A stretch of 64,000 nt of DNA from Moorella glycerini (GTDB taxonomy: Bacteria; Bacillota; DSM-521; Neomoorellales; Neomoorellaceae), in NCBI RefSeq assembly GCF_009735625.1, contig NZ_CP046244.1:124001-188000 (forward strand). Reading direction: 5' to 3'. A program made the translations under genes and the position numbers. This document shows, piece after piece, positions 16,736 through 26,716 of the stretch. The stretch's first letter is position 1. Each line of letters starts with the position of its first letter. The notes below the pieces were generated by a model. The model ran no database searches. It was given only the letters and a program-made list of their open reading frames with translations, and had not been told where the DNA came from.

Positions 16736-17428
16736 TTATTCCCCGCCTACCAGGCGGTAGCCGACTCCGGGTTCGGTGATGATATAGCGGGGCCGGGTGG
16801 GGTCGGTTTCAATTTTACGCCTGAGCTGCCCGATGTAGACGCGCAGGTAATGGGTTTCTTCCTGATACCCCGGTCCCCAGATGGTGCGTAAAAGCTGGCG
16901 GTGAGTCATTACCCGGCCGGCATTAAGGGCCAGGTTTTTCAGGAGTTCGTACTCAGTAGGCGTAAGCTTGATTTCCCGGCCGTCAACCGTAACCAGGCGG
17001 CGGGCCAAATCGACGGTCAAGCCCCCAACGGTAAGTACCGGTTCATCACCGTTCTGGGCCGCATGTCTTAGGGCCGCCCGCATCCGGGCCAGGAGCTCCC
17101 CCATACCAAAGGGCTTGGTGACATAGTCATCGGCACCGGCATCCAGGGCCTTAATTTTATCATCCTCCTGCTCCCGTACGGACAGGATGATGATGGGCAC
17201 CCGGGACCATTCCCGCAGGCGTTTAACTACCTCCAGACCGTCCAGGTCGGGCAAACCCAGATCAAGAATAACCAGATCCGGGTGCAGCAAGGCGGCTTGC
17301 TGCACTCCCTGTAGTCCCGAAACCGCCTCGGCCACTTCGTAACCGTGGGCCTTCAGGGCAACCTTTAACAGGCGGCGGATAGGGGTTTCATCATCAATAA
17401 TAAGGACGCGAGCACCCTTAGCGGTCAC
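16736..17428 (-). CDS. kdpE: KdpE, OmpR-family response regulator of potassium transport
   Basis: This 230-residue protein has a receiver domain (VLIIDDETPIRR, LVILDLGLPDLDG with the phosphoacceptor Asp, YVTKPFGMGEL) and a C-terminal OmpR-type winged helix (LTPTEYELLKNLALNAGRVMTH). It activates kdp transcription when phosphorylated by KdpD under low K+ or osmotic stress. The GTG at 17428 is chosen for its GGGGGAGG site; the frame extends to 17461 but without support. It overlaps the kdpD end by 11 bases. It is the last gene of the kdp operon; only the hydG remnant follows. Confidence 0.93.
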   Translation of the reverse strand: MTAKGARVLIIDDETPIRRLLKVALKAHGYEVAEAVSGLQGVQQAALLHPDLVILDLGLPDLDGLEVVKRLREWSRVPIIILSVREQEDDKIKALDAGADDYVTKPFGMGELLARMRAALRHAAQNGDEPVLTVGGLTVDLARRLVTVDGREIKLTPTEYELLKNLALNAGRVMTHRQLLRTIWGPGYQEETHYLRVYIGQLRRKIETDPTRPRYIITEPGVGYRLVGGE

Positions 17429-20141
17429 CCTGGCCACCTCCCCCTTCTGAAGGAACCGCACCCGGCGGCTGTTCGGCCAGGGGAAGAGAAAAATAAAAGA
17501 CGCTCCCGCCCCCCGGGCGGGCCTCTACCCAAATTTTACCACCGTGGGCCTCAATAATCCCCTTACAGATGGAGAGGCCCAGACCCGTGCCGCTCACATG
17601 CCGGGGTGACTGCAAGCGGTAAAACTTATCGAATACCCTTTCCCGATCGCTTTCCGGAATGCCGGCACCCCGGTCGGCGACGGCCACCTGCAACTCCTTT
17701 CCCTCCCGGCGCACTGCAATGTCAATTTTACTCCCGGGAGGAGAATATTTAACGGCATTCTCCAGCAGGTTGACCAGAACCTGTTCAATAAGGGTGAAAT
17801 CCACCTTGACCAGGGGCAATCCCGGAGAAATGCTAACCTCCAGGGGCCGGTCCTGCAAGGTTTCCCGGAGCTGCCCCAGGGCAACACCGATAATATCTTC
17901 CAAATCGCACCATTCCTGTTTTAACTGCAGCATACCGCTCTCCAGGCGAGCCATGTCCAGCAGGTTGCCAACCAGCCTGTTCAGGCGTCGCGCGCCCTCT
18001 TTTATAGTTTGAAGGAGAGCCTGCCGCGCCTCCGGATGATAGACCTCATCCCCTTCCAGGAGGCCGGTAACCGCGGCCGTAATAGAAGCCAGAGGTGTCC
18101 GCAGCTCATGGGAAATAGAGTTGAATAAAGCAGTACGCAGTTTCTCCGAGGCTGCCAGGCAGCGGGCCTGCTGGGCCTCTGCCGCCAACTGCAGGCGTAA
18201 GATAGCCAGGGCTGCAAGGCTGGCAAAAGCCTCTAGCAACAGGCGCTGCTCCGGCGCTAGGTGGCGCTCCGGATGGGCAAGCTTTACTCCCAGGACACCC
18301 AGGTTACTTTCTTCTGCTTTCAGGGGCAGGTACAACCCATCTGCCCCCGCCAGGGTATCGGTTCCCCTGCCGGCAAGCTGTTCATGGGTAAAAACCCACC
18401 CGGCTACAGCGTATTCATTGCTGTCCAGCCATTTTTCGGGCGATGACGGCGCAGTAGCCCGCACTTCCAGCTTGCCTTGAGCGTCGGGGATGAAAATAAC
18501 GGCCTCGCCATCAATAGTTTCTGCCACAGTTTTAACTATGGTCTTTAATAGCCCATCAATATCAGTCTCCACCGCCATTTTCCTGCTCAGGGCGTAGAGG
18601 GCGGCCGTCCTTGTTTCCCGGCGCCGGGCGTTTTCAGCTTGAGCTTTTAGCCGGGCAGCCATGGTACCGGTGATAACGGCAACTACCAGAAAGACCCCGA
18701 AGCTGAGCAGGTGGCGGAGATCAGAGACGGAAAAGCTTAAGACTGGGGGCACAAAGAAAAAATCAAAGGCCAGCACACCCAGCACGGACGCCAGGATCGA
18801 AGGCCCCCGGCCCCAGCGGGCGGCACAGAACAGCACCGGTAATAAATAAAGTAAAGCAATATTAGTTAAATCAAAGACTGGCTGTAATATTTTATTGAGG
18901 ACGGTAACCAGCATGACGGCCACCAGGACACCGGCATAGGGCCAGGAAGAGGCCCGTACACGGTAGCGCCATCCTGGTGCCCGGTGGCCTTCCCTAGACC
19001 CGATTTTTCCCGGTATGATATGCACGCTGATACCCTGGCTGCCGCGAATAATTCTGTCCACCAGCGAACCCCGCCACAGTTCCTGCCAGCGGGGGTGTAA
19101 AGGTTTACCGATGACAATCTGGGTGACGTTCTTGCGACGGGCCACAGCAAGCAATTCTTCGGCGGCATCGTTGCCCGTTAAAGTAATTACTTCCGCTCCC
19201 AGTTCTTCAGCCAGGTGTAAGTTCCGCGCCAACTGGTCCCGCCTGTTTTCATCGGCAGGAAGGCGTTCTGGCGTTTCCACATAGACGGCCAGCCATTCCG
19301 CCTTAAGCCCGGTAGCCATCCGTTTGGCCGTGCGGATCACCTGGGCGGAAAAGGGGCTGGGGCTTACACAGGCCATAACCCGCTCACCGGCCGGCCAGGG
19401 GCCGGTAATGCCGTGCAGGCGCATATAGTGATCCAATTGCCCTTCTACCCGCCGGGCTGTGTACCGCAACGCCAGTTCCCGCAAAGCGTTGATATTTCCC
19501 GGCCGAAAAAATTTTTGCAGAGCCCGTTCGGCCTGGTGCGGTACGTAGACCTTACCTTCTTTGAGACGCTCGATTAATTCTTCCGGCGGGATGTCGATGA
19601 GCTGGATCTGGTCGGCTTCCTCCAAGAGGCGGTCGGGAACGGTTTCCTGCACCCGGATGCCAGTAATCTGGGCGACAATATCATTGAGGCTCTCCACATG
19701 CTGGATATTTAAAGTTGTATAAACGTTGATGCCCGCAGCCAGAAGTTCCTCGACATCCTGGTAGCGGTAAGTGTGCCGGGAGCCGGGGATATTGGTGTGG
19801 GCCAGTTCGTCTACCAGGGCCAGTTGGGGACGGCGCTGCAAAAGGGCATCCAGGTCCATTTCCCGGAAAACCTTGCCCCGGTAAACCAGCTCCCGGGGCG
19901 GTATGATGGATAATCCCCTGACCAGGGCTTCGGTCTCCGGGCGCCCGTGGGTTTCCACCCAGCCGATGACTACATCAACGCCGTCGGCCTGGCGCTCGTG
20001 GGCTGTTTCCAGCATGGCATAGGTCTTGCCGACACCGGCCGCAGCCCCCAGGAAAATAGTCAGCCGTCCCCGGTTCTCGGCCTCTACCTGGGCCAGCAGG
20101 TCCTCAGGATCAGGCCGCCGGATATCTTCCTCCCTGTCCAT
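17418..20141 (-). CDS. kdpD: KdpD, potassium/osmosensing histidine kinase
   Basis: This 907-residue protein has the full KdpD layout: an N-terminal KdpD domain with Walker A (GAAAGVGKTYAML, near residue 35), a universal stress protein-like domain (about 250-370), four membrane helices (about 400-500), a GAF-like region, HisKA (NSISHELRTPLASI with the phosphoacceptor His) and HATPase (DRGAGIPESDRERVF, GTGLGLSICKGII). ATG at 20141 follows GAGGTGA. It senses K+ limitation and phosphorylates KdpE. It lies about 100 bases downstream of kdpC, in the same operon order as in other bacteria. Confidence 0.95.
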   Translation of the reverse strand: MDREEDIRRPDPEDLLAQVEAENRGRLTIFLGAAAGVGKTYAMLETAHERQADGVDVVIGWVETHGRPETEALVRGLSIIPPRELVYRGKVFREMDLDALLQRRPQLALVDELAHTNIPGSRHTYRYQDVEELLAAGINVYTTLNIQHVESLNDIVAQITGIRVQETVPDRLLEEADQIQLIDIPPEELIERLKEGKVYVPHQAERALQKFFRPGNINALRELALRYTARRVEGQLDHYMRLHGITGPWPAGERVMACVSPSPFSAQVIRTAKRMATGLKAEWLAVYVETPERLPADENRRDQLARNLHLAEELGAEVITLTGNDAAEELLAVARRKNVTQIVIGKPLHPRWQELWRGSLVDRIIRGSQGISVHIIPGKIGSREGHRAPGWRYRVRASSWPYAGVLVAVMLVTVLNKILQPVFDLTNIALLYLLPVLFCAARWGRGPSILASVLGVLAFDFFFVPPVLSFSVSDLRHLLSFGVFLVVAVITGTMAARLKAQAENARRRETRTAALYALSRKMAVETDIDGLLKTIVKTVAETIDGEAVIFIPDAQGKLEVRATAPSSPEKWLDSNEYAVAGWVFTHEQLAGRGTDTLAGADGLYLPLKAEESNLGVLGVKLAHPERHLAPEQRLLLEAFASLAALAILRLQLAAEAQQARCLAASEKLRTALFNSISHELRTPLASITAAVTGLLEGDEVYHPEARQALLQTIKEGARRLNRLVGNLLDMARLESGMLQLKQEWCDLEDIIGVALGQLRETLQDRPLEVSISPGLPLVKVDFTLIEQVLVNLLENAVKYSPPGSKIDIAVRREGKELQVAVADRGAGIPESDRERVFDKFYRLQSPRHVSGTGLGLSICKGIIEAHGGKIWVEARPGGGSVFYFSLPLAEQPPGAVPSEGGGGQGDR

Positions 20142-20241
20142 TCACCTCACCCTTTCCCGTTCATGAAAGGTTCAGGGGATCAGCCCCCCCAAACAGCATG
20201 TGTGCACCAGAATTACATGGGGGGTCCCTTACCCTCTTAAT

Positions 20242-20820
20242 TTATCGTGAAAGTTTATCCAGCTCCAGGTTTAATATTAGCACATTTACCCGTGGCTCAC
20301 CCAGGATGCCCAATTGCCGCCCGGTAATATTTCTGTCGACCAGGGAGCGCACCTTGTCTTCCGGAAGATTCCTGGCCCGCGCCACCCGTGCTACCTGTAA
20401 ATAAGCAGCCTCCGGGCTGATGTCCGGGTCCAGGCCGCTGGCCGAAGCGGTTACCAGGTCGGCCGGCACCGGTGCTCCGGCCGGCAGGCCGTTTACAGTA
20501 CGAACTGCTGCCAGGCGCTTGGCTACAGTCGCCACCAATTCTTTACTGGTCGGCCCCAGGTTGGACCCGGCCGAGGCAGCAGCGTCATAGCCTTCCTTGC
20601 CCGCCGCTGAAGGCCGGCCGTGGAAATAACCCGGGCCGGTGAACTTCTGGCCGATAAGGGCCGAGCCCACCGGCTGCCCGTCACGCTCGATAAGGGAACC
20701 ACCGGCCTGGCGGGGAAAAAATACCTGTGCCAGGCCGGTGACTGCCAGGGGGTAAATGACGCCGAGCAGGACCGTCATTACCACCAGCATCCGGGCGGTT
20801 GTTAGAAGTTTTCTAGTCAA
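20242..20820 (-). CDS. kdpC: KdpC, potassium-transporting ATPase C subunit
   Basis: This 192-residue protein has one N-terminal membrane segment ([20 protein letters not shown]) and a periplasmic/extracytoplasmic KdpC domain ([55 protein letters not shown]). The TTG at 20820 is preferred because GGAAGAGGAG lies just before it; an ATG six codons upstream lacks a site. It is a structural subunit of the KdpFABC K+ pump. Confidence 0.94.
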   Translation of the reverse strand: MTRKLLTTARMLVVMTVLLGVIYPLAVTGLAQVFFPRQAGGSLIERDGQPVGSALIGQKFTGPGYFHGRPSAAGKEGYDAAASAGSNLGPTSKELVATVAKRLAAVRTVNGLPAGAPVPADLVTASASGLDPDISPEAAYLQVARVARARNLPEDKVRSLVDRNITGRQLGILGEPRVNVLILNLELDKLSR

Positions 20821-20862
20821 GGCTCCTCTTCCTTTCATTAGCTTGCAACGGCCACAGCCCCT

Positions 20863-22926
20863 TTAGGCCAGCCTCAAAGCCACCAGGAGCATGTCAATGA
20901 GTTTGATGCCGATAAAGGGTGCCACCAGGCCTCCCAGGCCGTAGATGACCAGGTTGCGGCGCAGGATGGCGTTGGCCCCCAGGGGCCGGTAGGCAACCCC
21001 CTTAAGGGCCAGGGGCACCAGGGCGATGATGATCAGGGCGTTGAAGATCACGGCCGCAAGGATGGCGCTCTGGGGTGTAGCCAACCTCATGATATTTAAG
21101 GCTCCCAGTTCCGGGTAAGTGACGGTGAAGAGAGCCGGGATAATGGCAAAGTACTTGGCCACGTCGTTGGCAATGCTGAAGGTTGTCAGGGAACCGCGGG
21201 TCATGAGCAACTGCTTGCCGATCTCCACCACCTCGATGAGCTTGGTGGGGTTGTTGTCCAGGTCAACCATGTTACCTGCTTCTTTAGCCGCATGGGTACC
21301 GCTGTTCATGGCCAAGCCCACATCCGCCTGGGCCAGGGCCGGGGCGTCATTGCTGCCGTCGCCGGTCATGGCCACCAGGTGTCCTTTCGTCTGGTAGTCG
21401 CGGATCAGTTTTAACTTGGTCTCCGGGGTGGCCTCGGCGAGGAAATCGTCCACCCCGGCTTCCGCCGCTATGGCAGCCGCCGTCAAAGGGTTATCCCCGG
21501 TAATCATCACCGTTTTGATTCCCATGCGGCGCAGCTCGGCAAAACGTTCTTTGATACCGCCTTTAATCACGTCCTTCAGGTAAACGACCCCCAGGACCCG
21601 GGCCCCTTCAGCCACCACCAGGGGGGTGCCGCCCTCTTTGGCCACCCTGGCAACTGTATCTCTAACCTCCGCCGGCAGGGAACCACCCTGTTCCCGGACG
21701 AAAGCTTCAATGGCATCAGCGGCACCCTTGCGAATCTGCCGTCCCTCCAGGTCGACGCCGCTCATGCGGGTGTGGGCGCTGAAGGGGACAAAGGAGGCTT
21801 TCAGGCTGCCCAGATCCCGCTCCCGGAGTTGAAATTTATTTTTGGCCAGGACTACGATGCTGCGCCCTTCCGGCGTCTCGTCGGCCAGGGAGGCGAGCTG
21901 GGCGGCATCGGCCAGTTGCTCTTCGGTTATCCCCGGGGCCGGGATAAAGGCCGTGGCCATGCGGTTTCCCAGGGTGATAGTCCCGGTTTTATCCAGGAGG
22001 AGGACATCGACGTCGCCGGCCGCTTCCACGGCCCGGCCGGACATGGCCAGCACGTTACGCTTGAGGAGCCGGTCCATGCCGGCGATGCCGATGGCGCTCA
22101 AAAGACCGCCGATGGTGGTGGGGATCAGGCAGACCAGCAGGGCGATCAGGACAGGTACCGGGGCCGGGGCGCCGGAGTAGAGGGCAAAGGGTTCCAGAGT
22201 GGCCACTGCCAGCAGGAAGACGATGGTCAGGCCTATGAGCAGGATGGTCAAGGCGATCTCGTTGGGCGTCTTCTGCCGCCGCGCCCCTTCCACCAGGTTG
22301 ATCATGCGGTCGAGGAAGGTTTCCCCGGGATTGGCCGTTATCCGTACCTTGATCCAGTCGGACAGGACGCGGGTACCGCCGGTGACGGCGCTGCGATCAC
22401 CCCCCGATTCCCTGATCACCGGCGCCGATTCACCGGTCACCGCGCTCTCATCTACCGAAGCAATGCCTTCGATTACCTCGCCATCGCCGGGGATAATATC
22501 CCCCGCTTCTACCAGGACAATGTCCCCCTTGCGAAGTTGCGATGCCGGTATCTGTTGCACCCTGCCGTCGCAGAGTTTTTTGGCCGTAGTTTCGCTGCGG
22601 GTGCGGCGTAAGGTCTCGGCCTGGGCCTTGCCCCGGCCTTCGGCCAGGGCTTCGGCAAAATTGGCGAAGAGGACGGTTATCCACAGCCAAAGGGCGAGCT
22701 GGATATTTAAAGCAATAATGGCGCGCCCGCCGGCAGCTAAATCCCGCAAAGTAAAAATGGTCGTTAGCAGGGCGCCGATTTCCACGACAAACATTACCGG
22801 GTTGCGCCACTGCACCCGGGGATCGAGCTTAGCAAAAGCGTCTTTAATGGCCGGGACGAGCAGGGCCCGGTTGAAGCTACCCCTGGATCCGGCCAGCCTG
22901 TTGGAAATATTGGCTTCCCGTGGCAT
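20863..22926 (-). CDS. kdpB: KdpB, potassium-transporting P-type ATPase catalytic subunit
   Basis: This 687-residue P-type ATPase carries the phosphorylation motif DKTGTITLG, the actuator motif [10 protein letters not shown], the hinge motif [18 protein letters not shown] and membrane segments at both ends. The length matches the family. ATG at 22926 with a GGGGGAAAG site. It drives K+ uptake through KdpA by ATP hydrolysis. It lies 18 bases downstream of kdpA. Confidence 0.97.
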   Translation of the reverse strand: MPREANISNRLAGSRGSFNRALLVPAIKDAFAKLDPRVQWRNPVMFVVEIGALLTTIFTLRDLAAGGRAIIALNIQLALWLWITVLFANFAEALAEGRGKAQAETLRRTRSETTAKKLCDGRVQQIPASQLRKGDIVLVEAGDIIPGDGEVIEGIASVDESAVTGESAPVIRESGGDRSAVTGGTRVLSDWIKVRITANPGETFLDRMINLVEGARRQKTPNEIALTILLIGLTIVFLLAVATLEPFALYSGAPAPVPVLIALLVCLIPTTIGGLLSAIGIAGMDRLLKRNVLAMSGRAVEAAGDVDVLLLDKTGTITLGNRMATAFIPAPGITEEQLADAAQLASLADETPEGRSIVVLAKNKFQLRERDLGSLKASFVPFSAHTRMSGVDLEGRQIRKGAADAIEAFVREQGGSLPAEVRDTVARVAKEGGTPLVVAEGARVLGVVYLKDVIKGGIKERFAELRRMGIKTVMITGDNPLTAAAIAAEAGVDDFLAEATPETKLKLIRDYQTKGHLVAMTGDGSNDAPALAQADVGLAMNSGTHAAKEAGNMVDLDNNPTKLIEVVEIGKQLLMTRGSLTTFSIANDVAKYFAIIPALFTVTYPELGALNIMRLATPQSAILAAVIFNALIIIALVPLALKGVAYRPLGANAILRRNLVIYGLGGLVAPFIGIKLIDMLLVALRLA

Positions 22927-22944
22927 AAAACTTTCCCCCTTGCC

Positions 22945-24657
22945 TTAAAAAGCCTTACCCGCCAGCATCAGCAGCTGTTCCACCACCGGCCCCAGGGCCA
23001 GGGCCGGGAAAAAGGTCAGAGCGCCGACGATGAGTACCACCGCTGCCAGTAAACCGGTGAACAGCAGGCTGGTAGTCTGGAAAGTTCCTGGTCCCGGCGG
23101 CACGGCTTTTTTCGCCGCCATACTGCCGGCGATGGCCAGGACCGGCAGGATGACGCCGAAACGGCCGATAAGCATGGCCAGGCCAAGAGCGATGTTATAA
23201 AAGGGTGTATTGGCGTTTAAACCGGCAAAGGCGCTGCCGTTATTGCCCGCCCCCGAGGCAAAGGCGTAAAGGATTTCATTCAGGCCATGGGGGCCGGGAT
23301 TTAAGATGGAAGCCGTGCCGGCCCTGGTTGCGGCCGCCAGGCCGCTGCCCAGCAATATGGTCGCCGCCGGGATGAGCACTGCCAGGGTGGCCATCTTCAT
23401 CTCCCGTGTTTCGATCTTCTTACCCAGGTATTCCGGCGTCCGGCCCACCATCAGGCCGACGATAAACACCGTGAGGATGACAAAGACCAGCATCCCGTAC
23501 AGGCCGGAGCCAACCCCGCCAAAGACCACTTCCCCCACCATCATCTGCAGCATGGGGATAAGCCCTCCCAGGGGTGTCAGGCTGTCGTGCATGGCGTTGA
23601 CGGCGCCGCAGGAAGCGGCGGTAGTTACAGTTGCAAAAAGAGTAGAGTTGGCGATGCCAAAGCGGACCTCCTTCCCTTCCATGGCCGTGGGGCCGCTCAC
23701 GCCCAGGGCGCGGAGGGTGGGATTACCATAGTGTTCGCTGCCGTAAACTACCCCCAGAGCCAGGACAAAAAGGAGTAGCATGGCGGCCAGGATGGCCAGG
23801 CCCTGGCGGCGGTTACCTACCATGTGGCCGAAGGTCACGGTCAACGCCACCGGGATGACCAGGATGGCCAGTATCTCCAGCAAATTGGTCAAAGGTGTGG
23901 GGTTCTCGAAGGGGTGGGCGGAGTTGGCGTTAAAGAAACCGCCGCCGTTGGTGCCCAATAGTTTAATGGCTTCCTGGGAAGCCACGGGACCCATGGCCAG
24001 GGTCTGGCGGCCCCCTTCCAGGGTGGTTACCGTCAGGTAGGGGCTCAGATTCTGGATAACCCCCTGGGACACCAGGACCAGGGCAAAGAGCAGGGAAAGG
24101 GGTAATAGCACCCAGAGGATGCCCCGGGTGAGATCCACCCAGAAGTTGCCGATGGTCTTAGCCGACCGCCGGGCCAGGCCGCGGGTCAGGGCAACGACAA
24201 CAGCGATGCCGGTGGCGGCGGAAAGGAAGTTCTGCACCGTCAGGGCGGCCATCTGGGTAAAGTAGCTCATGGTCCTCTCGCCGCCGTAGGCCTGCCAGTT
24301 GGTATTGGTCATATAACTGGCGGCAGTATTGAAGGCCAGGTCCGGGGGTACGGCGCTGAAATGCTGGGGGTTGAAGGGCAGTACACCCTGGAGGCGCTGG
24401 ATCAGGTAAACAGCAACTATGCCCAGGAAATTAAACACCAGGAGGGTGGCAGCGTACTCGCGCCAGTTCATCTCGCGGCCGGTATTCACTCCCGCCAGGC
24501 GGTAGATCAGCCCCTCCAGGGGTTTAAATACCGGGTCGAAAAGGGTCCTTTCCCCGCTAAAAACCCGGGCCATGTACCTCCCCAAGGGTACAGCCAGGAG
24601 CAACAACAGCAACAGGTACAGGATTATTTGCAGGATATCCGTATTTATTGCCGCCAT
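22945..24657 (-). CDS. kdpA: KdpA, potassium-binding channel subunit
   Basis: This 570-residue membrane protein has ten or so hydrophobic segments and the KdpA pore motifs ([66 protein letters not shown]), which form the selectivity filter. ATG at 24657 with a GGGGTGA site. It lies 13 bases after the kdpF stop. Confidence 0.97.
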   Translation of the reverse strand: MAAINTDILQIILYLLLLLLLAVPLGRYMARVFSGERTLFDPVFKPLEGLIYRLAGVNTGREMNWREYAATLLVFNFLGIVAVYLIQRLQGVLPFNPQHFSAVPPDLAFNTAASYMTNTNWQAYGGERTMSYFTQMAALTVQNFLSAATGIAVVVALTRGLARRSAKTIGNFWVDLTRGILWVLLPLSLLFALVLVSQGVIQNLSPYLTVTTLEGGRQTLAMGPVASQEAIKLLGTNGGGFFNANSAHPFENPTPLTNLLEILAILVIPVALTVTFGHMVGNRRQGLAILAAMLLLFVLALGVVYGSEHYGNPTLRALGVSGPTAMEGKEVRFGIANSTLFATVTTAASCGAVNAMHDSLTPLGGLIPMLQMMVGEVVFGGVGSGLYGMLVFVILTVFIVGLMVGRTPEYLGKKIETREMKMATLAVLIPAATILLGSGLAAATRAGTASILNPGPHGLNEILYAFASGAGNNGSAFAGLNANTPFYNIALGLAMLIGRFGVILPVLAIAGSMAAKKAVPPGPGTFQTTSLLFTGLLAAVVLIVGALTFFPALALGPVVEQLLMLAGKAF

Positions 24658-24670
24658 CTGTCACCCCACC

Positions 24671-24757
24671 CTAGAGCTCCTCGGCCCGCATCAAGGCATA
24701 GACCAGATATACCAGCAATGCCATGGCAACTAAACCACCGAGAATAAAATCAAACAT
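24671..24757 (-). CDS. kdpF: KdpF, small stabilising subunit
   Basis: A 28-residue ORF directly upstream of kdpA reads MFDFILGGLVAMALLVYLVY followed by ALMRAEEL, a single membrane helix typical of KdpF. The ATG at 24757 has GGGGAGGATGGTTT upstream. KdpF stabilises the KdpABC complex. It is shorter than usual ORF cut-offs and easily missed. Confidence 0.88.
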   Translation of the reverse strand: MFDFILGGLVAMALLVYLVYALMRAEEL

Positions 24758-24867
24758 AAACCATCCTCCCCTGCCGCTTTATTTTACCCCGGGGTGAAAT
24801 TCCCGCTTACATTTTCCCGCTTCTCCTGAACCTTTATCCTTCACTGTTGCTTTTCTCTCCCTCCCCT

Positions 24868-25005
24868 GCCTGCTATCTCCGGACATTCCCAAAACCTGGG
24901 TCGGGAGTGGGTAAAGCAGGCGGCCATTGCCCCAGGCGTTCCAGGTTCACTTTTTCTTAGCCCGGTTTCATGGTGCGCGGTGGTGGCGCCGACCTCCGTG
25001 CAGGC
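24868..25005 (-). promoter_or_regulatory. Candidate structured 5' leader of the kdp operon
   Basis: The 417-base gap upstream of kdpF contains a possible fold. On the minus strand GCCTGC (25005-25000) pairs with GCAGGC (24873-24868), and inside it AACCTGG (24947-24941) pairs with CCAGGTT (24899-24893). I compared it from memory with c-di-AMP (ydaO) and cobalamin riboswitches and found no convincing match. It may be a regulatory leader of an undetermined type or chance pairing in GC-rich DNA. Confidence 0.35.
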
Positions 25006-25085
25006 TTATTTTATCTCCGCTGGTGATCAATTAGGTGTCAAGAAACAATGGCGGGGAGTAAAAAAAATATAAAGACGAAGGCAAA

Positions 25086-25107
25086 AGAAAAAGCCGCTTA
25101 ACGCGGC
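25086..25107 (-). terminator. Second terminator after hydG
   Basis: On the minus strand GCCGC and GCGGC form a short stem around TTAA and are followed by TTTTTCTTTT. It backs up the stronger terminator at 25118-25147. Confidence 0.75.
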
Positions 25108-25117
25108 CTGAAATGAT

Positions 25118-25147
25118 AAAAACCCCCTGCCGTCAGAGGGCAGGGGG
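25118..25147 (-). terminator. Rho-independent terminator of the hydEG operon
   Basis: On the minus strand CCCCCTGCC pairs perfectly with GGCAGGGGG around seven bases, followed by TTTTT. It lies 28 bases after the hydG stop, separating hydG from the downstream kdp leader. The hydG remnant at 16456 has no such terminator. Confidence 0.93.
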
Positions 25148-25174
25148 GTAAAGCGCCGGTTGGGGGTAGCGTTA

Positions 25175-26578
25175 CTAGAAATATAAATCCCTTTCGCCGG
25201 CGGCGATGCGCTCCAGGCGGCGTTCGGTTTCGGCCCGGATAGCCGCATTTGGTATCTGAGCCAGGTGCTCCCTGATGGCCGCTTCCCCTGCTTCCCGGGT
25301 GGCCGGCCCGGCGTAGTCCAGCAGGTATTCTTTAAAGGTCAGGATGGCGTTGGGCTGGCATACATGCTGGATCTCGCCGGTTTTGGCCAGGGCCATGAAG
25401 CGGTCGCCGGTGCGGCCGCGGCGGTAGCAGGCCGTGCAGTAGCTGGGGAGATAGCCCCGCCGGCAGAGGTCACCTATCACCTCATCCGGGTGGCGGTGGT
25501 CGCCGATTTCAAACTGGGGCACATCGTCGCCGTTCTCAGTATAGTGGCGGCCGTAGCCGCCGACGCCGGTGCAGGAACCGGCGCTGAGCTGGGAAATGCC
25601 TAAAGCCAGCAGTTCCGTCCGCAGCTCCGGCGTCTCCCGGGTGGAAATGATCATGCCGGTATAGGGCACGGCCAGGCGAATAATGGCTACTATCTTCTTA
25701 AAGTCCTCATCGTTAACCAGATAAGGGAAATTATCCAGGCTAATACCGTAAGCCGGCCGCAGGCGGGGAACGGAGATGGTATGCGGCCCGACGCCGAAGG
25801 TTTGCTCCAGGTGCCGGGCATGGTAGAGCAGGCCCATAACCTCAAATTTATAATCGTAGAGGCCGAAGAGGACCCCCAGGCCCACGTCGTCAATGCCCCC
25901 CTCCATGGCGCGGTCCATGGCCGTAGTGTGCCAGTCGTAGTCCGCTTTAGGGCCGCCTGGGTGCATGTAGGCGTAAGACGGCCGGTGGTAGGTTTCCTGG
26001 AAAAGGATGTAAGTGCCGATGCCGGCGGCCTTCAACTGGCGATAGGCGTCCACGGTGGTCGCTGCGATATTGATATTGACCCGGCGGATGTTGCCGCTGG
26101 CCTCGGTGATGTGGTAGACGCGGTCGATGACCTCCAGGACGTAATCCAGGGGGCAGTGCACCGGGTCTTCTCCCGCCTCCAGGGCCAGGCGCTTGTGCCC
26201 CAGGGACTCCAGGATGCGTACCTCCCGCTCCAGCTCCGCCGGTTCCAGGCGGCGGCGTTCAAATTTGTTGTCCCGCCGGTAGCCGCAGTAGCGGCAGTTG
26301 TTAACGCAGTAGTCGCTGAAGTAGAGGGGGGCAAAAAGAACCATGCGCCGGCCGTAGATCTTTTCCTTTATTTCCCGGGCGGCGGCAAACATCTGCCGGC
26401 GCACACCTGCATCATCACTCTGGAGCAGAACGGCCACCTCGTAGGGCTCCAGGCCTTGGGCTTCCCGGGCCTTGGCGACAATGCGGGCAGCCTCATCTAT
26501 CGTTGCCCGTTTGGCTTCTTCCAGGTAACCTTCTATCTCTTCATGATCGATAAAGCCGGCATGATAACCGCTTTGCAT
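25175..26578 (-). CDS. hydG: HydG, radical SAM [FeFe]-hydrogenase maturase (tyrosine lyase)
   Basis: This 467-residue protein cleaves tyrosine to supply CO and cyanide ligands for the H-cluster. The radical SAM CX3CX2C motif is at residues 91-98 (DYCVNNCRYCGY). The C-terminal auxiliary cluster motif CX2CX22C is present (CTAC to QHVC). The ATG at 26578 has GGAGGCAATTTCC upstream; an ATG-equivalent five codons earlier lacks a site. hydE is 139 bases upstream. The 3' end is duplicated as a remnant at 16456-16707. Confidence 0.96.
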   Translation of the reverse strand: MQSGYHAGFIDHEEIEGYLEEAKRATIDEAARIVAKAREAQGLEPYEVAVLLQSDDAGVRRQMFAAAREIKEKIYGRRMVLFAPLYFSDYCVNNCRYCGYRRDNKFERRRLEPAELEREVRILESLGHKRLALEAGEDPVHCPLDYVLEVIDRVYHITEASGNIRRVNINIAATTVDAYRQLKAAGIGTYILFQETYHRPSYAYMHPGGPKADYDWHTTAMDRAMEGGIDDVGLGVLFGLYDYKFEVMGLLYHARHLEQTFGVGPHTISVPRLRPAYGISLDNFPYLVNDEDFKKIVAIIRLAVPYTGMIISTRETPELRTELLALGISQLSAGSCTGVGGYGRHYTENGDDVPQFEIGDHRHPDEVIGDLCRRGYLPSYCTACYRRGRTGDRFMALAKTGEIQHVCQPNAILTFKEYLLDYAGPATREAGEAAIREHLAQIPNAAIRAETERRLERIAAGERDLYF

Positions 26579-26716
26579 GGAAATTGCCTCCATCCAGTTT
26601 AATAATACTTAAGCCTATATCCGGGTTCTCCCCGCTTTCTCTCCGCTTTCACTCCGTTTTATGAACTTTTGTTAAATAAAGTGATACTTAAAATTAAGAC
26701 TCCCGGCTGCCGCCGG

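Noticed and set aside
21772-22611. Long plus-strand frame (279 codons) over kdpB
   Set aside because: It is an antisense shadow of kdpB; its translation has no domain features.
24758-25085. c-di-AMP (ydaO) or cobalamin riboswitch before kdp
   Set aside because: The conserved blocks of those riboswitches as I know them are absent; only a generic fold is claimed.
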